Part shown: piece after piece, positions 1 to 13,144 of the stretch | Layout of the letters: each line of letters starts with the position of its first letter | Numbering within the stretch: the stretch's first letter is position 1 | From: Sodiomyces alkalinus F11 | Lineage: Eukaryota > Ascomycota > Sordariomycetes > Glomerellales > Plectosphaerellaceae | Length of the DNA stretch: 64,000 bases | NCBI RefSeq assembly: GCF_003711515.1 | Contig: NW_021167079.1 | Location: forward strand, 113,471 to 177,470 | Direction: 5' to 3' | Notes under the pieces: model-generated | What the model saw: only the letters and a program-made list of their open reading frames with translations | What the model was told of the DNA's origin: nothing | The model's database searches: none | Position numbers and translations under genes: made by a program

Positions 1-2489
1 TAAAAACCGGAAAACCCGGGAATTCCCTAGTTCCGTTAGCCTGATTAAGCGACTACTAGCCGCTACCTATGAATTTTATTCTTCTTATAAGGGCTTTATC
101 GGTAGATAGGCCCGTGGAGTCTACTCGTATAGAGTAGAAAACGGATTATTATAAAGAGAAGGAAAAGAGAAGAAGATAAGCCACGAAGAAGACCTCCTTT
201 TATACCTTTTTCCCCTAACCTTACTACCTATTCTCCTAATCAGACCTATAATAAAGTTCTCGCGAAAAGGGTAATACCCTAAGCACTAGGGAATATCACT
301 TTATAGAAATCCCGTTTACCTATTAGAGTTATATTATTTAGATAATTAACTATCTAATTCCCTTCCCTGTAAGACACTCTATAAACTGTGCACCTATCCT
401 TACCACCTATTCCCCTGATTATAAAGTACCCTATTAAGTAAATAACTTAGTTTCTAGGTTAGGGTCGCTTTTATAGTCACCTTCCTTAGGCCCGTACTTC
501 TTAGAAACCCGGCGCTAAACCTAAGCCCCCTTAAGAAGCAGAATAGTCTAGTAGATAACTATTTCCTCCCGGTTAGGCACCTCCTTAGCCTTACGGATAA
601 TATTATAATACCTATCTACCTCCTTCCTATACCGAGCTAAGAGTATTAGGATAAGACTAAGTAAGCTATCGTAAGCCTTAAAGGTCTAACCGCTATAGGC
701 CTAGCGTATCTAGCGAGTAATCTCGTGGCCTGTAGCGGTTATATTAACCAGGAAAACGCCGGTCTAAGGGGAGTAAATCGGGTATCGTTTATTATTATAG
801 AAAGACTACGGTAGCACTAAGTTATCCTTAGGGAGGGGATTATAGTATTTAAAGCCGGGGTGATTACTATTAGGCTAGCTAATCTTATACTTAGTCTACT
901 AGAACTCCTTACGGAGGCCCCTATCTCGGAACGTGTAAGTAGACTTATAGAATAGATTGTTAGCGTAGTCGGGGAAGCGTGGATTCTACGGTAGGGAGAC
1001 GCACTTATAGAATAGGTACGTAATCTTATTATTAACCCGATCTATTATAGCTATCTAGCATTTTTCGTAGTACTAACAGGGCACTTTATTCACTACCCTA
1101 TATACCTGCACGATAAATGCCCTAGCGACGTAAGGCCTTATCACGATCTTAATAATATACTCTTTCTAAGGACCCGCGAGATCCTTAGCCACGAAGATAC
1201 GATAGCGGAATAAGGGCGTTTTAAGAAAGTCACGTATTTCCCTTAATAGAGCCTATTCCACGTCCCGGTTAGTAATATTTAATAAAGTATCCTCAAACCG
1301 GTTTATAACGGTAAGCCGGGTATCTAAATTAACGACCGAAGATAGGAGGTTAAGCTCGACGTATAAAACGCCGCCCTTACTAGCCACCTCGAATGAACCA
1401 ATATAAGTATTAACCTTAGCACCGAAGTTAGTACGCCCTAATTAGGGTAACCACGAGAAATAAAGAGGGAAAACTTATAGTTATATCTATAGGCGTTACC
1501 TAAATATTATACTTATTAGGAGTACGTACCCCTCGTTAGACGCGTCTTAGACTAAAACCATAGAATAGGCTTAACGGACTCTTATCTGCTAACGGCCTTC
1601 TTACGTTTATACGGTTCCGCTTCGTTTAATACCCTAATGATATACTTAGAAGCTATAGTGTGTATTCGAGAAGTTAGGAAGTTATTATAGTAATAGTGCT
1701 ATCGGTAAAGATAACTATAAAAGTAGTGATATTACTTAGAAGAAGAGGAACGAAGAGCCGGGGATCCTATATCTTTTATACTTAAGAGACAGATAAGCAG
1801 AGACGTTAACTAAGCGGCTTATAGCTTCTATAAATTAAAGGAGGCGTCTTTAATAAAGTAATCACGACTATTCGACCTACCTTTATAGCTATTTATAGCT
1901 ACCTCCTTTTATTTTCCTTTATTATAGAATCACGACTCCGCCTATTGCCTAATAATAAACGAAGAGCCTTATTAGATATTTACTGGCTAATTATAATAAG
2001 CGCCGAAGCGAGTTAGCTAATCACGCTAAGCGTTTCTAACGTCGGTTTCCTAATTTATACCTTAGGAAGGATAGCTTCGTTATAACACGGGGATTAAATA
2101 GGAGACAGATAAGGCTACCGCTAATTAAGAGGCTAGGAAGGCTAACGAGCCTAACTATATAGTCGGAGGAAGAACCTTACGAAAGCGTAAGTAAAGGTAT
2201 ATATAGAGGATTAGATAAGAGATATCTCGAGGAAATAGTCGGTAAAGATAGTAAGGAAGTAGTATATACGGAGGAACTAGAACTAAGAGAATCCCTAATC
2301 AAGTATACGTGGAGGACGGGGTGATTAGAGGAATAAGGGTGTACGATAGCTCTTTACTTAGTTTATTTACTTATATCTACTTATTTTAAGGAGTTATCTA
2401 CGCTATAAGGGCGTAATCGAGATAACTAGGGCCGTATTATAACCGCGTAGATACGGCGTTAGAGTAGTTCGGCAGACGGTTATATAACC
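1..2489. other. RIPed, unidentified repeat DNA
   Basis: TpA-rich, CpA/TpG-poor DNA typical of RIP. On the minus strand there are stretches of about 30-70 codons broken by TAG/TAA (for example around 700-1,000 and 1,100-1,450) that look like decayed protein-coding sequence, but no family could be assigned. No gypsy integrase zinc finger or DDE motif was recognised, so it is not clearly the 3' part of the gypsy relic that follows. Confidence 0.4.
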
Positions 2490-3030
2490 CCCCCTTACGG
2501 CCTCTAGAACTAGAAGCAGCAGTCTCTCTGGCTTCGATTCGGTTAACTAGGTCTAATAGGCTTTATGCCTTTAGGTCCTTAAAGTTCATACCGAATTACC
2601 CTATTAGACGCCAGGTTCTAGGGGAACAGGAAGACCTCGCCCGCCTATAAGACCTATAGCCCATTACATAGCTTTATAAGCTAGGCCTAGAATTAGTAGC
2701 CTTAGTAGGGTAGTCCTGGGGGATAGAGGGCCCGGTAGCTAGGTAGGAGGCCCCCTAGGCCTCCGAGCCTATAGCAGACCTTAGGCCCTTTTTTTCTTTG
2801 AAAGCACGTCCTAATAACACGGATAATACCGACTCCGGTACCCAAGACCCTAAAACAGCCCACCTCGAAGCCCTTAAGGATATACAGTAATCCCTAGGCG
2901 AGTAGGCCTCTATTTTCTACACCGACGGTTCCCTAGGCCATTCTATAAGGCCTCCTACAGGGCCTCCGCAGGCTATAGCTACTATTATACAGCTAGCTAG
3001 TACCGGTAGGCCCTATAGCCCGATAAGGCC
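2490..3030 (+). mobile_element. LINE fragment, RNase H region
   Basis: Plus-strand fragment of a non-LTR retrotransposon. Around 2,915-2,940 it reads IFYTDGSLG, the RNase H motif with its first catalytic aspartate. The segment resembles the reverse complement of about 49,260-49,840 in the LINE at 48-54 kb, including the YTDGSLG block and the block that reads tctaataggctttatgcc here. It is truncated at both ends, carries RIP stops, and separates the gypsy relic on its right from unidentified DNA on its left. Confidence 0.7.
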
Positions 3031-3054
3031 TAAAATAAAACGCCCCGATAAGGG

Positions 3055-3303
3055 CTCTAAAAAGAGATTATCCGCTTACGCCTTTATTATCTTTTTCGGT
3101 AAGGTAGGAGGAGCGGGCTCTAAAAAAAGGTTACCGCTTACGTCTTAACCACCTTTTCTGGTGGTAGGAGGAGCGGGAATCTCGCGGGTACTATACTAGG
3201 TCCTATATAGGCCTAAGGTAACACGCTTCGAAATAGACTCTATAAAGGAAAAAAGGTTATCCGCTTAAGTCTTAACTACCTTCGGTAAGGTAGGAGGAGC
3301 AGG
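3055..3303. repeat. Degenerate ~62-bp tandem repeat, three units
   Basis: Three related units at about 3,055-3,117, 3,118-3,179 and 3,238-3,303. Each has a core close to ttatccgcttacg and ends in ggtaggaggagcggg. The third unit is separated by about 58 bp of unrelated DNA. They lie between the LINE fragment and the RNase H end of the gypsy relic. Confidence 0.65.
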
Positions 3304-3309
3304 AATAGA

Positions 3310-5545
3310 AACTAGGGTAGTATAGGAATCACCCTGGTTCCCGATATAGCCTATAAAACGCTTAGAAAAAGACTCTACCGCCTTAGCCCGGTCCGTAACT
3401 AGGGCACGCTTATAGGGCGTATATTAGGGCTTCCTTAACAACCTATCCGCGGGATTTAATATCCCCGGGCGGTGCCGGATCTTAAAACCAAACAGGGCGA
3501 GCTTCTTAAGTCATTATATATACTATCCCTTAAGCTTAGGCTTATCCAGCAGATAACGATGGTTTAGGTGGTCCCTTAGAGCGATAATAGGGCTCTAACT
3601 ATAGGCCACGTAGTGCCGCCACGTCCGAAAAGACTTAATAATAGCCATAAGCTTAGAATCGGGTATACTATAATTAAGCTCGGCGCCTCGGAGATTATAA
3701 GATCTAAACGCGACGGGTCTCTATAGTCTATTCTTAAGCTAACTAATAACAGCCCTAATAATAAAAGCAGAAATATCGGGCTTAATACGTATTAGCAGAG
3801 CAGGGTTAAAATACCGTAAAACGGGCGTTTTCTAAAATAGCAGTTTTATTTCCTCGAACGCGGTCTAGGCCTACGAGGAAAGTACTAGGACCCCGGTGTG
3901 GCCCCTAGTAGGCCCCCCTTTAAGATAGTCTATAAGGGGGGCAGCGACCTTAGAGTAGTTCTTAATAAAGCGCCTATAAAAACCCGTAAAACCTAAGAAG
4001 ACCTGTATCTTCTTAACACTGTTAGGGAGTTCCTAGTCGCGGATTACCTTAACGCGAGCCGGATCTATCCGTACCCCGTCTAGGCTATAGATAAATCCCA
4101 GGAATTTAATATCGCAGGTCTTAAACTTATACTTATCGGGGTTATTATATAGGGACCACTATCTAAGCCTTATAAGGACCTCGCGGACGTGCACGCGGTA
4201 GGTAACTAAGTCACTACTATAAATAAGGGTATCGTCGATGTATATAACGTAAATAGTATTAATAAAGCCTGTTAGCGCCTAATTAATATAGCGTTAGAAG
4301 CTTACGGGGGCGTTATTAAGGCCGAACGGTATAATAAGGTATTCGTAGTGACCGTATTTTATCCGGAACGCCGTTTTCCACTTATTACTAGCTCGTATAC
4401 AGAGCCGATAGTATATATCCTTAAGATCCAGCTTAGTATAGTACTACGCTAAAGATAAACGATCTAAGATTTTATAGATAAGGGGTAGCGGGGTATAGTC
4501 CTTAACTATCACCTTATTTAACCCTCTATAGTTAATATAAAGACGTAGCTTACTACTCTTCTTAGGAATGAACAGAATAAGGGCGCCGGCCGGGCTAGTA
4601 GACGGTCTAATCTATCCTTTCGTAATGGCGTCCTATAGGTATTAACGTAGCACTTCTAATTTCTAAGTGGCGAGGGGATAAATATGACTATAGGGAGGCT
4701 TTTCCCCCTCCTCTACCTTAATCGTGTGATCCTATTACTAGTGCGTTGGTAACCGCCCGGTATTATCGACTTTAAAGATATTAGCAAAATCTTAATACTA
4801 TTCCGGTAGCGTAGGGGTGGCTACTAGGTCCCCGTCTTCTAAGAATTTATCTCTATATCCTACTAAAGTGTTTTGTGCTAGGCCGATATAGCCGATACGT
4901 AGGCCCCGCGTAGAACCTATATAGGTCAGAATAAGGATAGACTTAGCTTATTTAACTGTCCTACGTAGCTTTTTTAGTGATATAATTATACTAAGCTCCG
5001 CGTAGGATAAGGGATAGGTCCACGTGCTAGAACGTTAAGGTTAACGGCTCTAAGCCACGGCCTCCCTAAGATAATCTTTACGCCTATAAGGTTTATAACG
5101 TGGAACTTAGCGTGGTATACCCTTTCTTAACCCTAATAGTCTATCGCGACGATAATCCTATAGGTGGACCCTAGAGTTATTTTTAACTATTCTTCTATAA
5201 TCCAGGACACCGGAACAGGGGACCCCTTAGGAACTTAACTAGGTCCTAGGAGGGACTAATATAAAACGTTAATATCGGCGCCTCCGTTAAGGAGAGCCGA
5301 CGTCTACATCTATTCCCTATCTTAGCGAAGGGAAACACGTGCCTTGACCAGTATAGTGGTAGTAAAGGGGGTTACTCGAGGTAGGTATTATTCCTAGAGC
5401 ACCTTACTTGTGATATAGCCGACTATAGGGCGGGAGGTGGATACCGGTTAGGTATTCGGGTTACTATAATTCGAGCACTATACCCGAGGGCTATAGTATA
5501 TAGTAGCGTAGTGCCCCCTTTTATTATAGTTAAAGTAAGTGATAG
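3310..5545 (-). mobile_element. Ty3/gypsy relic (gag end, RT, RNase H), RIPed
   Basis: Decayed gag-pol of a Ty3/gypsy retrotransposon on the minus strand. In element order: a gag zinc knuckle at 5,496-5,537 whose three cysteine codons now read tyrosine (Y-x2-Y-x4-H-x4-Y); an RT block near 4,300-4,390 reading KTAFRIKYGHYEYL and IPFGLNNAPVSF; the RT catalytic box YIDDTLIY at 4,219-4,242; and an RNase H/connection block at about 3,430-3,640 with FRTWRHYV, IIALRDHLNHRYLL and RPGILNPADRLLRKP. TAG/TAA stops at former Gln/Trp codons break the frame. No integrase was recognised downstream, and no LTR pair was found. The family assignment is firm; the borders are not. Confidence 0.85.
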
Positions 5546-7280
5546 AGTCGAGGTATTATAGGGATAGGGATAGGGATAATAGCCAGGGCTATATAGGGTG
5601 ACTAGGAGTAGGCGTAGGAGGAGGCGTAGGGGTAGGCGTAGAAATAGGCGTAGGAGTATAAGCAGGGGTATATAAGCGGAAGCGGCGCCGCTTAGTACGA
5701 GTAGTAGACTAGAAGTCTACTCGAGTAACGGCGGTTAGCGTGCCGGTGATAGTTAAGGCTTCCGCCCTATAGTAGGCCGGGGCTAGGTCTTAGTAGTCCT
5801 TAGGAACCCCTATAGACACTATATAGTCCCGAATAGGTAGGAGTACCCTTATTAGCACTATCTAAATCCTCTACTAGTCTAGAAACTCGCCTAGTAGTTC
5901 CGACTCCAGGGCTTCCTACTATTATATAAATTTAGCGTAGGATTCGCCTTTTCTTTAGAACGAAATAGACTCGCTGTGGATCTATACCGCTACCTCCCGT
6001 AGGCGGATATCGTTATCGTTAACCTAATAGGATAGCTAGGTCTATAAGGCTGCCTAGCTAACCCTATTAGAGTCCCCATTGTATTTATATCGTAGTTTAG
6101 CCTGCTAGCGTTCCTTAAGGTAGTAGAGGAGGTATAATATAACGAAGTACTTTTTCGCGGCGTCCGTGGGGAAGGATTAAGAATCTAGGTCGAACCGCTA
6201 GTTAGTCTCCTAGATAAACGTGCGATACTTAGCCTAGGATACACTATCCTATTTTGGAAGGGGAAAATTGAACTTAGCCTATATAGCGGATCCGTGTATA
6301 GATAACGTCGTGGATATATCGTGGGTATACTAGGATTCTGATAGGGTTCCGATAATACGATATCGAGGTTTAGCTATACGATAGTGGGTGATATCGGCCG
6401 GGTTAGATTTACTAGTGGGATAGATAGTAGCGGCGGTAGCGGTGCTAGTAACGGTGGCAGTATCCGCCTCTAGCTTAGTAAGGTACGCGAGCTTACGCTT
6501 ATAGTGGTTCTACGCCTTTATCTATTTAACGCGTTTATCTAGTTATTTATCCGTTAGCGTAGCTAGGTTAACTTCTGTATATAGGGGTAGATTAGGGTTA
6601 TACGCCTATTCTGTTATAGTTATAGGAGGAATAGAGGTAATGTTAGGTGTAGAGGTAGTAGTAGAGGTAGTGCTAGCAATAGGAGTAGATGTAGGGGCAG
6701 GAATAGGTGCCGGTACGGTGGTAGATACGGGAGCCGTGTTAGTTCCCGGCGTATTTCCGTCGTATTTCTCGTTAGCGGGGTCGTCTTCTATAAAGGCGGT
6801 CTTGCTATCGCGGAGCTATCGCTTAAACTAACTAGTAGTCTTATTAAAATCAAAGGTAGGATCGTTTATTTCGTGATGCTTAGATATCTTAGTCACTCTC
6901 CTTAACGGGCTTCGCGCCCTTAAGGGTAGAGGGATTAAAATATTAAATAGGTAATCGTAAAGAGTGAAAAGGTAGGGTTAAGTAAGGAACTAGGTATAAT
7001 CACGATAGGATTATAATAGGGTTAGAACGTGGGTATAGCTAAAGAAGTAGATTAATTGCTGGCCTCCTCCTTCGAGGGGAGGCTCCCTTACTCCTTAAGA
7101 CTACGCTCTGCTTTTCGGGGGCTACTTATTTACTTCCTCGAGGGCTGCCTTATTTACTTCGAGGGACTATTCTGTTTGCTATATAATAACTTACTTTACT
7201 TATGCCTTAAGGGGTCTTAGACTAGGCATACCTGGACCCATATAGGTTCACACTAGGGATCTATTATAACCACTACTGCA
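5546..7280. other. RIPed DNA with low-complexity GTAG/GGCGTAG runs
   Basis: Probably includes the gag region of the gypsy relic on its left (minus strand), but no motif confirms it. Low-complexity runs of ggcgtag type occur at about 5,565-5,670 and of gtagaggtag type at about 6,635-6,760. The short open frames here are products of composition. From 6,900 to 7,280 nothing is recognisable. Confidence 0.4.
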
Positions 7281-7289
7281 GGCACCTGA

Positions 7290-7900
7290 TATTATCGTTA
7301 GTTTCTAATTATTGTTATTAATCTACCTATACTATAAGGCGTACCTTATACTTAGTAAGGGTTTCTTTGTTATTCAACCTATTTATATATACCTATCTAA
7401 AGATATAGACTTATCACTTATACTTATTAGCCTAATTGCTATTTACCTCTTTCTTATAGCCTATCTATTAGTGCCCCTTAAGGTGCTCCTCCTCGGCTTA
7501 TAACCACCGCTTCTATAACGACTAGAGACGTATATTATAATAGTGATTTGGCGGAGGTAGGAGATTGTCGTGGGTTAGACGTGGTAGTGGCTAGGAGGTA
7601 TTAGAGGAACAGGGATCTATAGCGGCGATAGTAATATCGCCGTTATTAATATCTTACTTCCGTATATATATAGGGTTATAAGTATTTCTAGCGTTAAAGA
7701 ACGCCTTCTAGGTATTATTATTCCGTACCTTTTCGGTTATATAAAGGCTCGCAATACATATGCGCGCGGGTAATAGGCGTGCGGCCGATAAGTACCCTCT
7801 AGGGATATCTATGGCCACCCGATATTAGTTATCGTCTTCTTCCGTACCCCGAACCACGGCTAACACTATAAGGAACGCGTGCGTAGTGTTAAGGAATAGG
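7290..7900 (-). mobile_element. Copia family E, copy 1 fragment (integrase-RT linker)
   Basis: Minus-strand fragment homologous to 10,660-11,222 (same orientation) and to about 25,280-25,870 (opposite orientation). It covers the segment just upstream of the copia reverse transcriptase, including the start reading YKA-L-V-GD (7,320-7,350). The catalytic RT and RNase H are missing, so this is a truncated copy. It is heavily RIPed. Confidence 0.7.
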
Positions 7901-8815
7901 CTATAATACCAAGAAAAAGATATACCGTAACGGACAATACTATTATAACTTAATAGTCGTATTTTATAAAGACCCTAACTTAAGGAGGAAAAGGAGGCCT
8001 TTTCCCCTTAAGCTAATATAGTAATCTAGTCTTACCGAGTACTTGGCGGTCTAAGCGTATCTCTAATCTTATATAGTGCTAATCCATAATACCACTTAGT
8101 TCCTTATACTGCTCTTTCAGTAATCGGGGTATACGCCTCTAGCGCGGAGGGCATAAGAACTATTCGCTTAGCTATAGAATAAATAGCGTACGCATTATTC
8201 GCGGGGATAGAGAATATATAGCTCCGGTAGTATCTATACGGATAGAGAACGTATAGCGGCCGGACTATACACGGGAATAGCACGGTATAGATACTCAGGT
8301 TATAGTTAGACTAGACCGGCCGAGGGATATATCCTTAGCGAGGTTCCCTATTAGTTTAGTAGAAGATATCTTTATTCTACCCTATTTACTATAGTAAAGG
8401 TGGCCCTTTTAAACCCTAGAAGCCCTAGGTCTAAAAGTACCGACTGGCTAGAGATTTACCTAGATAGGGCTTATCATATAGTAAGTAACTAAGCTTTTAA
8501 GCGAGGTTCGTGTATTACCACCCGACGTGGACTATATATACTAAGACTAAATAGATTTATAGTATACTAGCGGTCGTTATCGCGAATTATGTATACTAAG
8601 ACTAAATAGATACGTAGTATACTAATTGAATTAATATAACCGCTAGCGCACTAGGTGAAAACGCCTCTCATTTACTGGACGAAGGCGTGGAGTATATAAG
8701 GACTATAGTGTATGTGTGTGCATGTATCTATTTAACGCCTTAGTAATCCCTAGTAAATACTAGAGATCGCGCCCCTGATAGAGTTGTCGCGTGTTAAATA
8801 GCACTTATATAATTA
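7901..8815. other. RIPed DNA, unidentified; short direct repeat
   Basis: No domain recognised on either strand. At about 8,534-8,620 a 32-bp sequence, beginning tatactaagactaaataga and ending agtatacta, occurs twice about 54 bp apart. It could be part of an LTR of the adjoining copia copy, but no matching second LTR was found. Confidence 0.4.
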
Positions 8816-11222
8816 ACTTAGTAGAGCAGAAATCTCGTGTGTGTGTATTATATTAAGTTATATCTATATAAGTCTCTTATACCCTTAATTTAGGTGGTGA
8901 AGACTCTATTATAGGTACTATATTATTTAGATTCTATCCGGTCTTTCCTGGTATCCGCCCCTGTTATATCCTAATGCCCGAGGTCTAAAGCCGTTAGTCA
9001 GGCATGGATCCCCTATAGACTACGTCGTGGTCCGTATGCCTATACCATACACCCCCTTAGTGAAGGTGGGTCTTCCTAGGTTAACTAACTAATTAAAGGC
9101 TTCGGTTTACACAAAACGCTCCTAACCTTTCTATTAGAAGATTAATAGTTAAGGGAATACGCCCTCGTAAAAAGAATCTAAATCCGCCCTATTTAACCGT
9201 TTAATTTAATTCTATCTTAATTAGTTCCTCGATCCAGATTAGCTGGATCTACTTAATCGGATCTGTATCTATTAGATCTACTACGCCGGCCCTTATCGTC
9301 GCTACGACCGCGGCTTTAGCGCGTTTAATCTCTTCGTGCAGTTACTTCGACCACTTAATACAATTCTTATAATCTAATAAATTAAGCTATTATTATAGTC
9401 GTTTAATCCCCGCCGCCCGTAATGCCTTTATTAAACCGTCCACGATTATATCCTTCGTGTTAATATACATAACCATAAAGAGACCTTACTATACTAACTA
9501 GCGCGCCTACTAGTTATAAATATCGATATGCTATAGTCTTAGTCGTAGGCGTTATATCTTCTTATTAACGAGGTTAATAGTCTGCTATTTATCGTAGTAC
9601 AGCTATAGTTATTATTAATCTAACTAAAGCTTTAGATCCCTTAGTATCCGACTAGTAAATAACGTCTCCTTAGCGGCCTTTATAAGAGCGAGTAGTTTTA
9701 ACTCTATTAACGACGTTGTAATTATTAGTTACTTACCCGCCTTTTAGTTAATAGTGCCACCGAAAAGCTTTATCGTGTATCCTTAGGAGCTTTTACGGTC
9801 TGGATTATCCCCGAAGGACGCGTCGCTTATAGTTAGGAAAAGTCTATTCCTACCGAATTCTAGGTAGTAGTGCCTTATATAATATAGGAATAGTAGTACT
9901 TATTAAGGCCTCTTAAGGTGGTTAGAGGAGGGGTTAACGTTATATGAAGAAAGCTTCGAATGGGCGAACGCGATATCGGGTCTTTTTATAATAGCGGTAT
10001 ATAGGATTATACCTATTATACCCTAATACTAGCGGACCTCGGGGATTAATACGCGTATACCATTGCCTAGTATTAACGACTCTCAAGTTAAGAATAGGAC
10101 CTTTAGTGGTTTTCGGTAGAGGATATCTACGCAGTATTTAACTGCGATCTTCTCTACATAAGAGGATTATACTAACTATAACCTACGTATAGCTCTATCC
10201 CTTAAAACCTTAATTCCTAGGAACTAACGGATTTCGTCGCCTCCTAGTAACCTATAGCTTTACTTAAGGGTAGCCTCGAGGTTATTCGCGTTTGTTTTAC
10301 GATCTCTATAGTAGATATATCCGATATCGTTAACGTATAAGAATAGAATTAAACTATCGCGGATTATAATATAGGGGTTATTAGGCACGGCCGTGAATCC
10401 TATCTTCTATAGCGTGCCGCTAAATTCCTCTTACTATAGTAGTGGCGATACCCTTAAGCCGAAAAGGGTTTTCCGTAGTAGTAAGACCTTACCTAATACT
10501 TCGTAGCCTTACGGTATCTTTATAAATACTTCCTCTTTAAAGCTAGCGTTAACGAACGCGTTAATAGCGTTAAACTACCTTATCTTCAGGTTACATTAAA
10601 CGGCGATAGCTATTAGTATACGGAAAGACTATAAGACTAATATAGCGGTATAGTTATCTTTAGTTTCTAACCGTTTTTATTAATCTCCTTATACTATAAG
10701 GCGTACCTTATACTTAGGGAGCGTGCCCTCCTTATTGAACTTATAGGTATATACCTATGTATAGGCGAGGACTTATTACTTATTAGCCTAATCACTGAGT
10801 ACCTCCTACTAGTAACCTATTTATTGGTAGCCCTTAAAATATTCCCCCTTAGCCTATAACTACTACTCCCGTAACGGGTAAAGGCGTATATCGCGGTAAT
10901 GGTTTAGCAGAGGCGGGAGATCCTCACGGGTTAAACGCGATAGCGGCTAGGAGGCGTTAAAAGGAGAGGGATCTATAGTGCTAGCGCCGATAATATCACC
11001 GTCGTTAATAGCTTACTTCCTCCTACATATAGGGTTATAAGTCCTTCTAGCGTTAAGGAACGCCTTTGAGGTATTATCGTTCTACACCTTCTTAGTCGTG
11101 TATAGACTTATAATAGTTCTCGTGGTGGATAGACGCGCGGATAATAGGCACGCGGCCGATAGGTACTCCTAAGGGGTATCTATAGCTATCCGTTAGTGGT
11201 TATCGTGTTCTTCCACCTTAGT
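8816..11222 (-). mobile_element. Copia family E, copy 2 (RT-RNase H, 3' end), RIPed
   Basis: Minus-strand copy of the same Ty1/copia element as the plus-strand copy at 24.7-27.8 kb. Matching blocks include the 3' tail (8,820-9,200 against 27,330-27,740), the RT body and the pre-RT linker (10,660-11,222 against 25,310-25,870). RIP stops run throughout. Homology stops abruptly at about 11,222, where gypsy B sequence begins, so the 5' part (gag, protease, integrase) is absent. It is inverted relative to copy 3. Confidence 0.8.
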
Positions 11223-12203
11223 AGGTATACTAGCGGTAAGACCTATTCCTTAACCTTAAATAGTCCTATTTATTACTAACCGAGCTTTATTAAGGGTTTA
11301 TTAGGTAGCGAATAGCTATACCCGAGCTTACTGAACACAAAGTCCCCGGGGGAGAACCGAATACTGCGATACTTCTTATTATATTTCCTTTTTATATATA
11401 TCTAGGCTAAGGCGATAGATAGCTTAGCGTCTTCATAGAATAGTTCCCGAGTTAACTATGGGTTAGTATCACTAATTATATTAAGGGGGCTATTCGTTCG
11501 CGTGCTATATAGTAGTTTATTAAGTAAATACCCAAAGACTTCGCTAAAGGCGTTATTTAGGTTAAAATATAGCGCGATAATACCCTTTATCTATAGCATA
11601 TAGGGTATATAACGAAAAATATATAGATAGCAATATCGACTATATAATTCTTCTGTTTAAATAGTCTATTACTTTACGGGTACTATACTATTAAGAACTT
11701 ATATAGCGTACCCGCCTCCTTCTAGAGCGTTATCTAAAAGGCGGATAAGAATTTAGGGTTATAATCTAAGATAATACCTCGGGAGATATCCTAAGTACCG
11801 AGCTAAGAAAACTAAAAAAGGATATAAGCCTAGTCCTCCGCGGTATAGAAGGTATACCCCGGAATAAGGAGGGTAGCGTTAGTAAACTTACCTATTACTA
11901 TAAAGAGGGAGTTAAATAGGGAGAAACCCTCCTTTTACTAGGGAGAGCTAGTTAAGGGTACCTCGGGTAAGCCGATAATAAAATCTATAGCGATAGTATA
12001 GAATAGAATATAGGGAGTTATAATTAGCTATATCTCGCCGAGTAGGGGTTAATAATTAGTCTAATTAGTGGCGTATATTAAGTAGTTAGCGATATAGATC
12101 TTGATTTTCTTATAGAGCTTAGGAATAGCGAATCGGCTAACTAGCTCGTATTAGATTCTTTTAACGCCGAAATAGTAACGCTTATTATAAGCGGCCTAAA
12201 TTA
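11223..12203 (-). mobile_element. Gypsy B, integrase part (3' of nested insertion)
   Basis: Minus-strand gypsy integrase. Around 11,740-11,930 it reads FNSLFIVIGKFTNATLLIPGY, then LGT-DISRGIILDYNPKFLSAFW, matching the conserved F-S-V-D-TK and G-P--I-SDRD--F-S-FW blocks. Upstream (about 12,050-12,150) there is an RFAIPKLYKKIKIYIAN--ICATN block like the HHCC end. The catalytic aspartate of the first block reads glycine. Sequence stops where the gypsy A LTR begins at 12,204. I infer that RT and gag of the same element continue at 19,238. Confidence 0.7.
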
Positions 12204-12409
12204 TGACGGCTTGTCAAACGTTTTTCACGTATTGAGGCCGAAAATATAGATTATTCGAACTAAGGAGGGGAAGGAGGAACGGAAAAGCCTGCGCGGTGTG
12301 TAGGCGGCTAAGTACGTGTGGAATCGCACGGACCTCGCTTGTTAGGGGGTCTATGCTTCTTAGTCCTGGCCGCTACCGGGGACTATTCTACGGGCTATAG
12401 CCTATAATA
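12204..12409 (-). repeat. Gypsy A copy 1, 3' LTR
   Basis: 206 bp, beginning TGACGGCTT and ending in a RIPed form of the terminal CCCGTAACA seen in the other LTR of this element. It aligns along its length with 19,032-19,237, 40,525-40,726 and 47,412-47,613. Confidence 0.9.
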
Positions 12410-12411
12410 TA

Positions 12412-12422
12412 CCCCCCCCCCC
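12412..12422 (-). other. Polypurine tract of gypsy A copy 1
   Basis: Eleven C on the plus strand (eleven G on the element strand), two bases inside the 3' LTR. This is where the plus-strand primer of an LTR element is expected and fixes its orientation. Copy 2 has an equivalent shorter tract at 40,729-40,734. Confidence 0.7.
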
Positions 12423-13144
12423 GGAGGCGAGGTCGCGGTCGTGTCGTGGTTGCACGGTTATAACCTCGTATTACCCTGGCCTCCCTACGTAGAATCTGAA
12501 AATAGCTTCCTTTATTCGGCTCTATTAAAGGCTCTTTCGAAGGGAGGTAATCCGTAGCAGCTAAGATCCTTTCACGGCTAAAATAGCATCAAGGAGTTCT
12601 TATATAGCGGTGCTATCGCGGGCCCCTTACCGGTGTGCGTGCTTATTATAAACGACGTGCCTGCCGAATATATAACCGGGGGTCATTCCTTCCACCTAAA
12701 TAGCGTATGAAGAGTAGTAAAATAAACCTCCCACTATTCCTCGTTTTTCCCTATTTTCTTCCCCCTCTATACCTTCCTTTTAGGTAACTTTTTCGTTTTT
12801 TTTTAATTGATTTTTTCTACGCTATAAGTAGCCCCGAGATACTTCGTAGGTCCTATAGTAATATAACTAACGTCGCTAAGTAATAGCTTATAACTTAATC
12901 CGCCTATATCCTTATTACCGTAAGTTAGCACTCCCTCGCTTATAGTTTAATGCCGTAGCTAACCGTTAGTAGATATTAGACTTTGTCTTACCTAATAAGC
13001 GCCTTTATAAGGGTAATAGTAATAACGATATAAGTTCGCGGCCCATATTACTACGGTTATAAAGTCGGCCGTAACTAATAATAAGTAGACCCTAACCCCC
13101 CCCCCGCTAAGAAAAGATATACCCCTAAAAACCCCCTAAATCCC

